A stretch of 64,000 bases of DNA from Henriciella mobilis (GTDB taxonomy: Bacteria > Pseudomonadota > Alphaproteobacteria > Caulobacterales > Hyphomonadaceae). This document shows, piece after piece, positions 17,608-25,580 of the stretch. Under the pieces are notes generated by a model. It searched no databases. It saw nothing but the letters and a program-made list of their open reading frames with translations, and was not told where the DNA came from. The stretch's first letter is position 1. The number at the start of each line of letters is the position of its first letter. The position numbers were made by a program, and so were the translations under genes. Where the stretch lies: NCBI RefSeq assembly GCF_003576315.1, contig NZ_QWFZ01000024.1, positions 52,800 through 116,799 on the forward strand, given 5' to 3'.

Positions 17608-18731
17608 GATTTCAGCCTTTCATTCACGGTTTCGCCGCCGCGGGTCAGCAGCATGGCGGTGACGATTTCATCGTCGGTATCGAGGTTCAGCGCGCCATCC
17701 TCGGCTGTGATCAGCGGCAGGAAGGCGAGCAGGTTCTTCGCATAGAGCGAGGAGGAGTCGGCCGGCAGGCGTGCGGGCAGGTTGGAGAACCCGGCCACTT
17801 TCACGCCGTCGACATCGACGACCTCATCGGGATTGGACAGCGGGCAGTTGCCCCCCGAGGCGACGGCCATGTCGACGATCACCGAGCCCGGCTTCATCGA
17901 TTTCACCATCGCTTCGCTGACCAGTTCCGGCGCAGGCCGGCCCGGGATGAGGGCGGTGGTGATGACGATGTCCTGCTTGGCGATATGGTTCGCCGTCAGT
18001 TCAGCCTGCTGCTTCTTGTAGTCGTCCGACATTTCCTTGGCATAGCCGCCAGCGGTCTCGGCTTCCTTGAACTCTTCGTTCTCGACAGCGATGAACTTGG
18101 CGCCGAGCGAGGCGACCTGTTCCTTGGCCGCCGGACGAACGTCGGTCGCCGTCACAACACCGCCAAGGCGGCGGGCCGTGGCGATGGCCTGAAGACCGGC
18201 GACGCCCGCGCCCATGACGAACACCTTGGCCGGGGCAACCGTGCCCGCAGCGGTCATCATCATCGGCATGGCGCGGCCATAGATCTGCGCGCCCTCGATC
18301 ATGGCGCGATAGCCGGCCAGGTTCGACTGCGAGGACAGCGCGTCCATGGACTGGGCCCGCGTGATGCGCGGGGTGAATTCCATGGCGAGCGTGTTGAGTT
18401 TTTTCGCGTTATAAGCGTCCGTGAGGTCGCCCATGTTGAACGGGTTCATCAGCGCGATGACGGTCAGGCCCTCGGGATATTTCCCGGCCTCCTCGGCACT
18501 CGGCGCGCGGACCTTCAGCAGAAGGTCAGCCCCCTTCAGTGCTGTTGCCGCCGTCTTGGCAATGGTTGCACCTTCCTCCGAAAAAGCCTTGTCCGGGAAT
18601 CCCGCAGCGGTTCCGGCGCCAGATTCAATGGTCACCGAATGCCCGAGCCCAATCAGCTTTTTCACCGACTCCGGAGTTGCCGCGACGCGCGTTTCCCCCG
18701 GACTTGTTTCTTTTAAGATTGTGAGCTTCAT
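17604..18731 (-). CDS. pntA1: NAD(P) transhydrogenase subunit alpha, NAD-binding part
   Basis: 375 residues from the ATG at 18731, chosen because [20 protein letters not shown] is the normal N-terminus. An alternative start 36 nt upstream adds an unlikely RKIFPITRA extension. The NAD-binding loop is [20 protein letters not shown] with the acidic residue in [28 protein letters not shown] is the family signature. This soluble domain I binds NADH on the cytoplasmic side. It is the first gene of the operon, and the promoter must lie in the 57-bp gap shared with the divergent SDR gene. Confidence 0.96.
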   Translation of the reverse strand: MKLTILKETSPGETRVAATPESVKKLIGLGHSVTIESGAGTAAGFPDKAFSEEGATIAKTAATALKGADLLLKVRAPSAEEAGKYPEGLTVIALMNPFNMGDLTDAYNAKKLNTLAMEFTPRITRAQSMDALSSQSNLAGYRAMIEGAQIYGRAMPMMMTAAGTVAPAKVFVMGAGVAGLQAIATARRLGGVVTATDVRPAAKEQVASLGAKFIAVENEEFKEAETAGGYAKEMSDDYKKQQAELTANHIAKQDIVITTALIPGRPAPELVSEAMVKSMKPGSVIVDMAVASGGNCPLSNPDEVVDVDGVKVAGFSNLPARLPADSSSLYAKNLLAFLPLITAEDGALNLDTDDEIVTAMLLTRGGETVNERLKS

Positions 18732-18788
18732 GGCGCGAGTGATCGGAAAAATCTTGCGCGAAAGCAATAGCGAAACGGAAAACGAGGC

Positions 18789-19556
18789 ATGGAATTGTTC
18801 GAACTAACGGGAAAAACAGCGATGGTTACCGGTGCGTCAGGTGGACTTGGCGCAGCGTTTGCGCGCGCCCTGGCCAAGGCTGGAGCCGGTGTGGTGCTGG
18901 CGGCGCGGCGCCTTGAAAAACTCGAAGCGCTGGCCGGCGAAATCGAGTCCTCCGGCGGAAAGGCGCTCGCGGTTGAAATGGACGTCACCGACCCGGCCAG
19001 CGTCGAAGCGGCCTTCAAGACCGTCCAGGACAAGCTGTGCGCCCCCGTAGATATCATTGTCAACAATTCCGGCATTTCGCGGGACAACTGGTTCACGCAG
19101 ATGACCGAGGAAGACTGGCGCGCGGTCATGAACACCAATCTCGACGGTGTCTGGCGCGTCGCCAAGGCCGGGGCGAATGCGCTGATGGAAGCGGGTAAGC
19201 CCGGCTCCATCATCAATATCGCGTCGATCACCGCCCTGCGCCCGCAGCACACCATTGCCGCCTATGCCGCGTCCAAGGCCGCTGTCGACCATCTCACCCG
19301 CGTGATGGCGCTGGAATCGGCCCGCTACGGCATCCGCGTGAACGCGATCGCGCCCGGCTACTTCAAGACCGACATCAATGACGAATTCCTCGACAGCGAG
19401 GCCGGTGACAAGATGCGCAAGCGCGTCCCGATGCGCCGTTTCGGCAAGCATGAGGAGCTGGCCGGCGCGCTGCTGCTGCTGGCGTCCGATGCGGGCAGCT
19501 ACATGACCGGGTCGACCATCGTCGTCGATGGCGGGCACGTCGTGAGCACGCTTTAG
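18789..19556 (+). CDS. Short-chain dehydrogenase/reductase (FabG-like)
   Basis: 255 residues of a classical SDR. The cofactor loop is TGASGGLGAAFARALAKAG (TGxxxGxG) and LAARR following beta-2 suggests NADP(H). NNSG, the catalytic S of NIASITA and YAASK (Y-x-x-x-K) complete the active site, and DGGHVVSTL closes the chain as in FabG-type enzymes. Likely substrates are 3-oxoacyl or related carbonyl compounds, but no neighbour fixes this. It diverges from the transhydrogenase operon, which could supply its NADPH, and its stop overlaps the convergent channel gene by 4 bp. Confidence 0.88.
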   Translation: MELFELTGKTAMVTGASGGLGAAFARALAKAGAGVVLAARRLEKLEALAGEIESSGGKALAVEMDVTDPASVEAAFKTVQDKLCAPVDIIVNNSGISRDNWFTQMTEEDWRAVMNTNLDGVWRVAKAGANALMEAGKPGSIINIASITALRPQHTIAAYAASKAAVDHLTRVMALESARYGIRVNAIAPGYFKTDINDEFLDSEAGDKMRKRVPMRRFGKHEELAGALLLLASDAGSYMTGSTIVVDGGHVVSTL

Positions 19557-20596
19557 GGTTTCGGTTCACCCGCACCGCTGTCCGCCAGCTCGGAGCCGTC
19601 CAGCGACTGGTCACCCAGTTCGATGTCGGATGGCTTCGGCGGCGGGGCGAAATTCATCGGCTCGTCGGACACCTCGGCGCGGGCCCGGATGCGCGGAAAG
19701 GCTTCGGGGTGTTCGGCCTGCAGCCAGTTGATCATCTGCTCGCGGATATAGCAGCGCAGGTCCCAGGCGCGCGGGCTTGTGCTGGCGGTGGCGAGCGCGC
19801 GGACCTGGATGGTCATCTTGTCGGTTTCCGACACCTGCAGGTTCACCACCTCGCCGTCCCAGAGCTCGGTCGACTTGCAGATTTCTTCCAGCTTGTCGCG
19901 CATCTTGGCGACCGGGGCGCGATAGTCGAGCCACCAATAGACGGCGCCGATGATCGTGCCGGACTTGCGCGTCCAGTTCTGGAACGGCTTTTCGATGAAA
20001 TAGGTGAGGGGCACGATCAGGCGGCGGCGGTCCCAGATGCGGACGACAACGTAGAAGAGGTCGATCTCCTCGATCCAGCCCCACTCATTCTCCAGCACGA
20101 CGGCATCCTCGATCCGGATCGGCTGGGTGAAGGCGATCTGGATGCCCGCGATCAGGTTCGACAGGACCGGCCGCGCGGCGAGGCCAACCGCGATGCCGAC
20201 GATCCCCGCAGACGCCAGCAGCGATACGCCGAGCTGGCGTGCCCACGGCACGACAACGAGCGCGCAGGCGAGCGTTGCAATCGCGCCGACGACAATGATG
20301 ACCCGCCGCATCACATCGAGGCGGGTTGCCGATTTGCGTGCCTGGAAATTGTCCGCGACATCAATGTCCAGACGGCCCATGCGCCGCTTGATGGCGAGAT
20401 CGGTCAGCGAGGTGACGGCCCAGCCAATCGCCGAGATCACCAGGAAGCGGACGCCGATCAGCGTCGTCTCGACATAGTCGCTTTCCGCCCAGACAAACTT
20501 CGCACCGGCCCAGAGCGCCAGGGCGGTGAGAAGGATCAGCGCGGGCATGCGAAGCCGGCCAATCCAGGCGAGCCTTCCGGGGATCTTGTTTTCCAT
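19553..20596 (-). CDS. MscS-family mechanosensitive channel
   Basis: 347 residues. Two to three N-terminal membrane helices (LILLTALALWAGAKFV, VRFLVISAIGWAVTSL, RRVIIVVGAIATLACALVVV) precede the pore-helix region LLASAGIVGIAVGLAARPVLSNLIAGIQIAF. The cytoplasmic beta domain follows with PIRIEDAVVLENEWGWIEEID, as in small MscS-like channels that release solutes under osmotic downshock. The C-terminal tail after about 310 is acidic and proline-rich. The reading frame ends 4 bp inside the convergent SDR gene. Confidence 0.88.
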   Translation of the reverse strand: MENKIPGRLAWIGRLRMPALILLTALALWAGAKFVWAESDYVETTLIGVRFLVISAIGWAVTSLTDLAIKRRMGRLDIDVADNFQARKSATRLDVMRRVIIVVGAIATLACALVVVPWARQLGVSLLASAGIVGIAVGLAARPVLSNLIAGIQIAFTQPIRIEDAVVLENEWGWIEEIDLFYVVVRIWDRRRLIVPLTYFIEKPFQNWTRKSGTIIGAVYWWLDYRAPVAKMRDKLEEICKSTELWDGEVVNLQVSETDKMTIQVRALATASTSPRAWDLRCYIREQMINWLQAEHPEAFPRIRARAEVSDEPMNFAPPPKPSDIELGDQSLDGSELADSGAGEPKP

Positions 20597-20763
20597 CGGC
20601 TAAAAGGGTCCTGAAAACGCGCTCCGACCATAGCGGATTCTGCCGCACCGATGACACCCCGCGGGCAGATTCATCCCGGGGCAGCGCTTATTGCCCGCTG
20701 CTTGGGCATATTCGGGCAGGCGCTGTACCGAATGGCCGGAAAACCCGAATTCCCGATCAATTA

Positions 20764-20782
20764 CAAAGCGCCATTTAGCGCT
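20764..20782. promoter_or_regulatory. Inverted repeat in the 20.6-20.8 kb gap
   Basis: AAGCGC and GCGCTT flank a short spacer (CATTTA), forming a small perfect dyad about 50 bp upstream of the small protein gene at 20833. It could be an operator or a short hairpin. No T-run follows, so it is not a convincing terminator. Confidence 0.3.
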
Positions 20783-20832
20783 TCATTAGGGATGGGCGTG
20801 GCAAATGGGGCCTGAAGGAGAGGGCTGCCGAC

Positions 20833-21102
20833 ATGTCTGCGATCAAGAAGCCAGATCACCACGAGCCGGAAACATATGAGACGCCAGCAACCGATACGGA
20901 TGCGGCCGGTCTCGAAGAGGTTTCCGCGCGTCCGGATGTCGAGGCGGCAGAATCGCCTGCACGTGCAATGCAGGAAAACCTCGCCCGGTCGATGGAAGCG
21001 CACCACAGGCGCGAGCGGATCAAGGATATCGGCCGCGTCCTCGCATCGGCTTCGGGCATCACGACCCTGCTGGGCATATTCTTCTTTTACGGAATCTGGT
21101 AG
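20833..21102 (+). CDS. Small tail-anchored hypothetical protein (89 aa)
   Basis: 89 residues starting at an ATG 12 nt after GGAGAGGG. The first 65 residues are charged and rich in Glu, Ala and Arg with predicted helix, and contain RSMEAHHRRERIKDIGRVL. The last 20 residues (ASGITTLLGIFFFYGIW) form a single membrane helix, so the protein is probably tail-anchored with its N-terminus in the cytoplasm. I do not recognise the family. It lies 80 bp upstream of galU in the same direction and may share its transcript. Confidence 0.6.
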   Translation: MSAIKKPDHHEPETYETPATDTDAAGLEEVSARPDVEAAESPARAMQENLARSMEAHHRRERIKDIGRVLASASGITTLLGIFFFYGIW

Positions 21103-21181
21103 CACGGCGCTGGCCAATCGGAGGCGAGCCTGTATGGTCCTCGGCCTCACATGAACCAGAATGAATGATTTGGGGGAAAAT

Positions 21182-22057
21182 ATGGGAATTCGTAAGGCGG
21201 TTCTGCCGGTGGCCGGTCATGGCACGCGTGTTCTTCCTGCAACGAAATCCATACCCAAGGAGCTGCTGCCGGTCGTCGACCGTCCCGCGCTCCAATATGT
21301 CGTCGACGAGGCGCTCGAAGCGGGGATCGAACACATCGTCTTCGTGACGGGCCGCGGCAAGGGCGCCATCGAGGACTATTTCGACGAGGCGTTCGAGCTT
21401 GAGACCTCGCTCGCGGCAAAGGCCTCCAAGGCCGACATCCTCAAGGAAGTCCAGAAGACGAAGCTGCCTGCAGGCGCTGCCAGCTTTACCCGCCAGCAGG
21501 CGCCGCTGGGTCTCGGCCATGCCGTCTGGTGCGCCAAGGACATTATCGGCAACGAGCCGTTCGCCGTGCTGCTGCCCGACGTGATCGTGCGGGCCAAGCC
21601 TTCCTGCCTTGCCCAGATGGTCGAGGCCTACAACAAGGTTGGCGGCAATATCGTGGCGGTCGACCCAGTGCCCGAAGAGCGCGTCTCCTCTTATGGTGTC
21701 ATCGCGCCCAAGTCCCGCGATGGCCGCCTGATCGAGATGAGCGGCATGGTGGAAAAACCCCCGCGCGAGGAAGCCCCGTCAAACCTGAAGATCACCGGGC
21801 GCTATATTCTCCAGCCGGAAATCTTCGCGCTGCTGGAAGACCAGGGCAAGGGCGCCGGCGGCGAGATCCAGCTGACCGACTCGATGGAGCGCCTGATGGA
21901 AAAGCAGGCCTTCTACGCATTCGAGTTCGAAGGCGAGGAATTCGATTGCGGCTCGAAGGCGGGTTATTTCGAGGCTGTGCTGGCCCATGCGATCGAAAAT
22001 CCGGAAACATCCAAGGATGCGCGCGACATTATCGCCCGTTACGCTTCGCGGCTTTGA
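21182..22057 (+). CDS. galU: UTP-glucose-1-phosphate uridylyltransferase
   Basis: 291 residues. Translation is set at the ATG at 21182, which follows GGGGGAAAAT and begins MGIRKAVLPVAGHGTRVLPATKS. The nucleotide-binding loop GHGTRVLPATKSIPKELLP, the LLPDVIV sugar-nucleotide strand, and GMVEKPPREEAPSN are those of GalU. The enzyme makes UDP-glucose from glucose-1-phosphate and UTP for exopolysaccharide, glycolipid and UDP-glucuronate synthesis. The next gene encodes a UDP-sugar epimerase, which fits a surface-polysaccharide pathway. Confidence 0.95.
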   Translation: MGIRKAVLPVAGHGTRVLPATKSIPKELLPVVDRPALQYVVDEALEAGIEHIVFVTGRGKGAIEDYFDEAFELETSLAAKASKADILKEVQKTKLPAGAASFTRQQAPLGLGHAVWCAKDIIGNEPFAVLLPDVIVRAKPSCLAQMVEAYNKVGGNIVAVDPVPEERVSSYGVIAPKSRDGRLIEMSGMVEKPPREEAPSNLKITGRYILQPEIFALLEDQGKGAGGEIQLTDSMERLMEKQAFYAFEFEGEEFDCGSKAGYFEAVLAHAIENPETSKDARDIIARYASRL

Positions 22058-22126
22058 GCGCATTCTCAGTCAGCTTCTTTTCCCGGCTGCACCTGCCCGC
22101 TATAGCCATGCTGGCGAGGTAGATGA

Positions 22127-23128
22127 ATGAGATTTCTAGTCACAGGCGTTGCGGGTTTTATCGGGTCGCAGATCTCGAAAGCCCTGCTTGAAGAGGGCCA
22201 TAGCGTCCTCGGCCTCGACAATCTCAATGCCTATTACGACGTCACCTACAAGCAGGAGCGGCTGCACCAGCTCGAGCGCCTGCCGGAGTTCGAGTTCCGC
22301 AAGCTCGACATTTCCGATCACGACCGGCTGCTGGCCTTGCCAGAGCGCGATTCGATCGACCGGGTGATCCATCTCGCCGCCCAGGCCGGTGTCCGTTATT
22401 CGCTCGAGAATCCCTTCGCCTATGCCGCGTCCAACATGACCGGCCATCTCGCCGTGCTGGAATTCTGCCGCCGTGCGGCAAAGGCGCCGATGCTGGTCTA
22501 TGCCTCTTCGAGTTCGGTCTATGGCGACGATGCCGTTGCCCCCTTCAAGGAAGACGCCAATGTCGACCGGCCGGTCTCGCTCTACGCCGCCACCAAGCGC
22601 GCCGACGAGCTGATGAGCCAGGCCTATGCCAAGCTTTATGACCTGCAGCAGATCGGCGTGCGCTTCTTTACGGTCTACGGTCCATGGGGCCGCCCCGACA
22701 TGGCCTACTGGTCGTTCACCGACCGGATCCTGCGCGGCGAGACGATCCGCGTCTTCAATGGCGGCAAGATGAAACGCGACTTCACCTATATCGACGATGC
22801 CATCGCCGGCCTGAAGGCGATCGCAACGGGCGAGCCGCATTTCGCCGATGGCGAGCGCACGCACCTGCTCTACAATATCGGCCACAACCAGCCCGTGCAG
22901 CTGATGGACTTCATCCGAACGATCGAGAAAGCGACCGGCAAGACGGCGCGCATCGCGCTTGAGCCAATGCAGCCGGGCGATGTCACCGAAACCTGCGCCG
23001 ACATTTCCAAGATGCAGGCCGACTACGGCTATGACCCGAAAGTCAGCCTCGAAGAAGGCATCGGCAAGTTCGTCGACTGGTTCAAGACCCAGCGCGTCGC
23101 ATCGGGTCCGTCGCGGCGGTACATGTAA
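22127..23128 (+). CDS. NAD-dependent epimerase, UDP-glucuronate 4-epimerase-like
   Basis: 333 residues of the extended SDR family. TGVAGFIGSQISKALL is the NAD loop, LDNLNAYYDV the segment typical of UDP-glucuronate 4-epimerases, SSSSVYGDD carries the catalytic Ser, and YAATK supplies the YxxxK pair. VRFFTVYGPWGRPDMAYW is the conserved substrate-binding region that distinguishes this subgroup. It should interconvert UDP-glucuronate and UDP-galacturonate for surface glycans. It starts 69 bp after galU and ends 2 bp before the next gene, so the three genes look like one operon. Confidence 0.88.
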   Translation: MRFLVTGVAGFIGSQISKALLEEGHSVLGLDNLNAYYDVTYKQERLHQLERLPEFEFRKLDISDHDRLLALPERDSIDRVIHLAAQAGVRYSLENPFAYAASNMTGHLAVLEFCRRAAKAPMLVYASSSSVYGDDAVAPFKEDANVDRPVSLYAATKRADELMSQAYAKLYDLQQIGVRFFTVYGPWGRPDMAYWSFTDRILRGETIRVFNGGKMKRDFTYIDDAIAGLKAIATGEPHFADGERTHLLYNIGHNQPVQLMDFIRTIEKATGKTARIALEPMQPGDVTETCADISKMQADYGYDPKVSLEEGIGKFVDWFKTQRVASGPSRRYM

Positions 23129-23130
23129 CG

Positions 23131-24126
23131 ATGACCGGGCTGCCGGACGGAACGCTTCCCAGTCCTGACGATGTGCTTGAGGCCGCGCGCCGTCTGCAGG
23201 GGCACGTTGTTCGCACGCCTGTGCTGCGCAACGAGGCCATCGACGCACTGGCTGGTGCAGAGCTCTTCTTCAAATGCGAGAACCTGCAGCTGACCGGCAG
23301 TTTCAAGATTCGCGGCGCCACCAACCGGCTGATGCAGATCGACCCGGCCCGGCAAAAAGGCGGCGTCGTCGCCTTCTCCTCAGGCAACCACGCCCAGGGC
23401 GTCGCCCGGGCCGCGCGGCTTCTTGAGATGCCTGCGCTGATCGTGATGCCGTCGGATGCGCCGGGCATCAAGGTTGAGGGCGTGCGGCGCGACGGGGCCG
23501 AGATCCGTTTCTATGACCGACACAATGAAAGCCGCGAAGCGATTGCGGCGGCTGAAGCCGATCTTCGCGAGGCGGTGCTCGTGCCGAGCTTCGACGACCC
23601 GTACATCATCACAGGGCAGGGCACGGCCGGTGTCGAATTTGCCGAGCAGATGCAGGCGGCCGGCACCCCGCTCGACCATCTCATCTGCTGTGTCGGCGGA
23701 GGCGGGCTGATCACGGGGATCGCGCTGGCCTTCGAGGCGCTGAGCCCCAGCACAAGGATATGGACCGCCGAACCAGCCGAGCATGATGACTGGCGCCGCT
23801 CGCTGGCCGCCGGCGAGATCGTGGCGAACGCGCCCGGCACGCGCTCCATCTGCGATGCGATCCTGACGCCCGCGCCGGGTGAGATCACCTGGGCGCTCGG
23901 CAAGCGGCTGCTGGCGGGTGGCTGCGCGGTCGACGATACGGCCATCGAGGACGCGATGCGTCAGGCCTTCAGGCACCTCAAGCTGGTCGTCGAGCCCGGC
24001 GGTGCGGCCGCCCTGGCCTGCGCGCTTCATGACCTGCCGGAAGCGGCGAAGGGCAAACGCGTTGGCGTCGTGATTTCCGGAGGCAATGTCGATCCGGGCC
24101 AGTATGCGCGGATCGTCTCGGCCTAA
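23131..24126 (+). CDS. Threonine/serine dehydratase, PLP fold type II
   Basis: 331 residues of the threonine ammonia-lyase / serine dehydratase family. The PLP lysine is in [10 protein letters not shown] (about residue 55), the phosphate-binding glycine loop is [10 protein letters not shown], and VISGGNVDP closes the catalytic domain. It lacks the C-terminal ACT regulatory domains of biosynthetic IlvA, so it resembles the short catabolic type; serine racemase is an alternative. It begins 2 bp after the epimerase gene. The start region ATGACCGGGCTGCC has no strong ribosome site of its own, consistent with coupling. It overlaps the convergent smpB stop by 4 bp. Confidence 0.87.
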   Translation: MTGLPDGTLPSPDDVLEAARRLQGHVVRTPVLRNEAIDALAGAELFFKCENLQLTGSFKIRGATNRLMQIDPARQKGGVVAFSSGNHAQGVARAARLLEMPALIVMPSDAPGIKVEGVRRDGAEIRFYDRHNESREAIAAAEADLREAVLVPSFDDPYIITGQGTAGVEFAEQMQAAGTPLDHLICCVGGGGLITGIALAFEALSPSTRIWTAEPAEHDDWRRSLAAGEIVANAPGTRSICDAILTPAPGEITWALGKRLLAGGCAVDDTAIEDAMRQAFRHLKLVVEPGGAAALACALHDLPEAAKGKRVGVVISGGNVDPGQYARIVSA

Positions 24127-24602
24127 TTCTCTTTCAGGATGCGGGCCTTCTGGCGCTGCCAGTCGCGTTTCTTTGCCGTCTCGCGCTTGTCGGGCGCGCG
24201 CTTGCCGGTCGCGATGCCGATCAGCAGTTTCGCGATCCCGCGATCGTTGAAGTACAGTTTCAGAGGCACGATCGTCCGCCCGGCGCGGTCAACGGCCTGG
24301 GCGAGCTTCGCAATCTCGCGCTTCGAGACGAGCAGCTTCCGCCGCCGCTTCGGATCGTGGTTGAACTGGTTGGCGCCCTCATAGGGCGGGAAGTCGGCAT
24401 TCACGAGCCACAGCTCGCCATTCTCGACGGCGGCATAAGCCTCGGCGATGTTCGCGCGCCCATTGCGCAGGGACTTGACCTCACTGCCTTCGAGCACGAG
24501 ACCGGCCTCAAGCGTGTCCTCGACATGGTAGTCGAAGCGCGAGCGCCGATTCTCTGCGACGAGGCCATCAGTGCGGCCCTTGATCTGGGTCTTCTTGGAC
24601 AT
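24123..24602 (-). CDS. smpB: SsrA-binding protein (trans-translation)
   Basis: 159 residues. [30 protein letters not shown] is recognisable as the SmpB N-terminus, with [10 protein letters not shown], then [18 protein letters not shown] and [12 protein letters not shown]. The C-terminal [20 protein letters not shown] tail is the basic helix that inserts into the mRNA channel. SmpB delivers tmRNA to ribosomes stalled on mRNAs without a stop codon. It follows dapA by 6 nt, an arrangement common in alphaproteobacteria. ArfB, an alternative rescue factor, is encoded 4 kb away. Confidence 0.96.
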   Translation of the reverse strand: MSKKTQIKGRTDGLVAENRRSRFDYHVEDTLEAGLVLEGSEVKSLRNGRANIAEAYAAVENGELWLVNADFPPYEGANQFNHDPKRRRKLLVSKREIAKLAQAVDRAGRTIVPLKLYFNDRGIAKLLIGIATGKRAPDKRETAKKRDWQRQKARILKEN

Positions 24603-24608
24603 GCCGGT

Positions 24609-25484
24609 CTATATAAGGCCTGCGATTTCCATTGCAGCGTCAATCTTCTCACAGGCTGCATCGTGCGGCGCGACGATGGGAAGGCGGACCTCACCGGAGC
24701 ACAGGCCGAGCTTGGCCAGCGCGTATTTCGCCGGGCCGGGGGAGGGGGTGACGAACAGCGCCTTGTGCAGGGCGATGAATTTCCGCTCGATCTCCTGAGC
24801 CGTTGCCAGGTCACCCTCCTGGACGGCCTTGTGCATCTTCGCCATCTGCTCGGGCGCGATGTTTGCCGTCACGGAGATGCAGCCCTTGCCACCCATGGCG
24901 CAGTAGCCAAGCGCCGACGGATCGTCGCCCGAGATCTGCACGAACTGCTCGCCTTGCAGGCCGGCGGCATGCAGGCTGACGCGCGCAAGGTCGCCGGTTG
25001 CGTCCTTGATCCCGACGATGTTCGGCAGCTTGCCGAGACGGATCACTGTGTCGGGCTGCACGTCGGAGACGGTGCGGGCCGGGACATTGTACATGATGAT
25101 CGGCAGCGAGACGGCGTCCGCAATGGCGCGGAAATGTGCTTCCAGGCCGATCTGGTCCGGACGGTTGTAATACGGGCAGACGCAGAGCGCGGCATCGGCG
25201 CCAGTATCCTTGGCGTGCTGGACCAGGCCGATGGCTTCTCTTGTGGAATTTGAGCCTGCGCCAGCAATGACGGGAACCCGGCCGGCGGCCACTTCGACAC
25301 AGAAGGAAACGGCCTCGCGGTGCTCTGCATGGCTGAGCGTTGCAGACTCGCCGGTCGTCCCGCACGGCACAAGCGCCCCGCTACCGCCTTCGATCTGTCG
25401 CTCGATCAAATCGGCATAGGCCTTGCGATCTACTTCACCGTTCTTGAAGGGTGTGACCAGTGCAGGGATCGATCCATGGAACAT
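24609..25484 (-). CDS. dapA: 4-hydroxy-tetrahydrodipicolinate synthase
   Basis: 291 residues from the ATG at 25484 (MFHGSIPALVTPFKNGEVD), the normal DapA N-terminus; the longer frame upstream is not credible. GTTGESATL binds pyruvate, YYNRPDQIG contains the proton-relay tyrosine region, and GIKDAT holds the Schiff-base lysine. DapA condenses pyruvate with aspartate semialdehyde, the first committed step to diaminopimelate and lysine. It is the first gene of dapA-smpB and diverges from the lytic transglycosylase gene, so a cell-wall precursor enzyme and a cell-wall recycling enzyme share one promoter region containing a perfect palindrome. Confidence 0.96.
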   Translation of the reverse strand: MFHGSIPALVTPFKNGEVDRKAYADLIERQIEGGSGALVPCGTTGESATLSHAEHREAVSFCVEVAAGRVPVIAGAGSNSTREAIGLVQHAKDTGADAALCVCPYYNRPDQIGLEAHFRAIADAVSLPIIMYNVPARTVSDVQPDTVIRLGKLPNIVGIKDATGDLARVSLHAAGLQGEQFVQISGDDPSALGYCAMGGKGCISVTANIAPEQMAKMHKAVQEGDLATAQEIERKFIALHKALFVTPSPGPAKYALAKLGLCSGEVRLPIVAPHDAACEKIDAAMEIAGLI

Positions 25485-25532
25485 CGTATTGTTGCCGCGA
25501 TTTATGTGTTGATAACTGAATTCGAGATTCGA

Positions 25533-25555
25533 CACAGCGTGTTTGGCACGCTGTG
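25533..25555. promoter_or_regulatory. Perfect 9-bp inverted repeat between dapA and slt
   Basis: CACAGCGTG (25533-25541) and CACGCTGTG (25547-25555) are exact reverse complements separated by TTTGG. The element lies in the 96-bp divergent gap, 26 bp before the transglycosylase start, and has no following T-run. It is a candidate operator shared by both genes, or a hairpin in the slt leader. Confidence 0.45.
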
Positions 25556-25580
25556 AACGCAAAGAAAACAGGCAGGGTCC

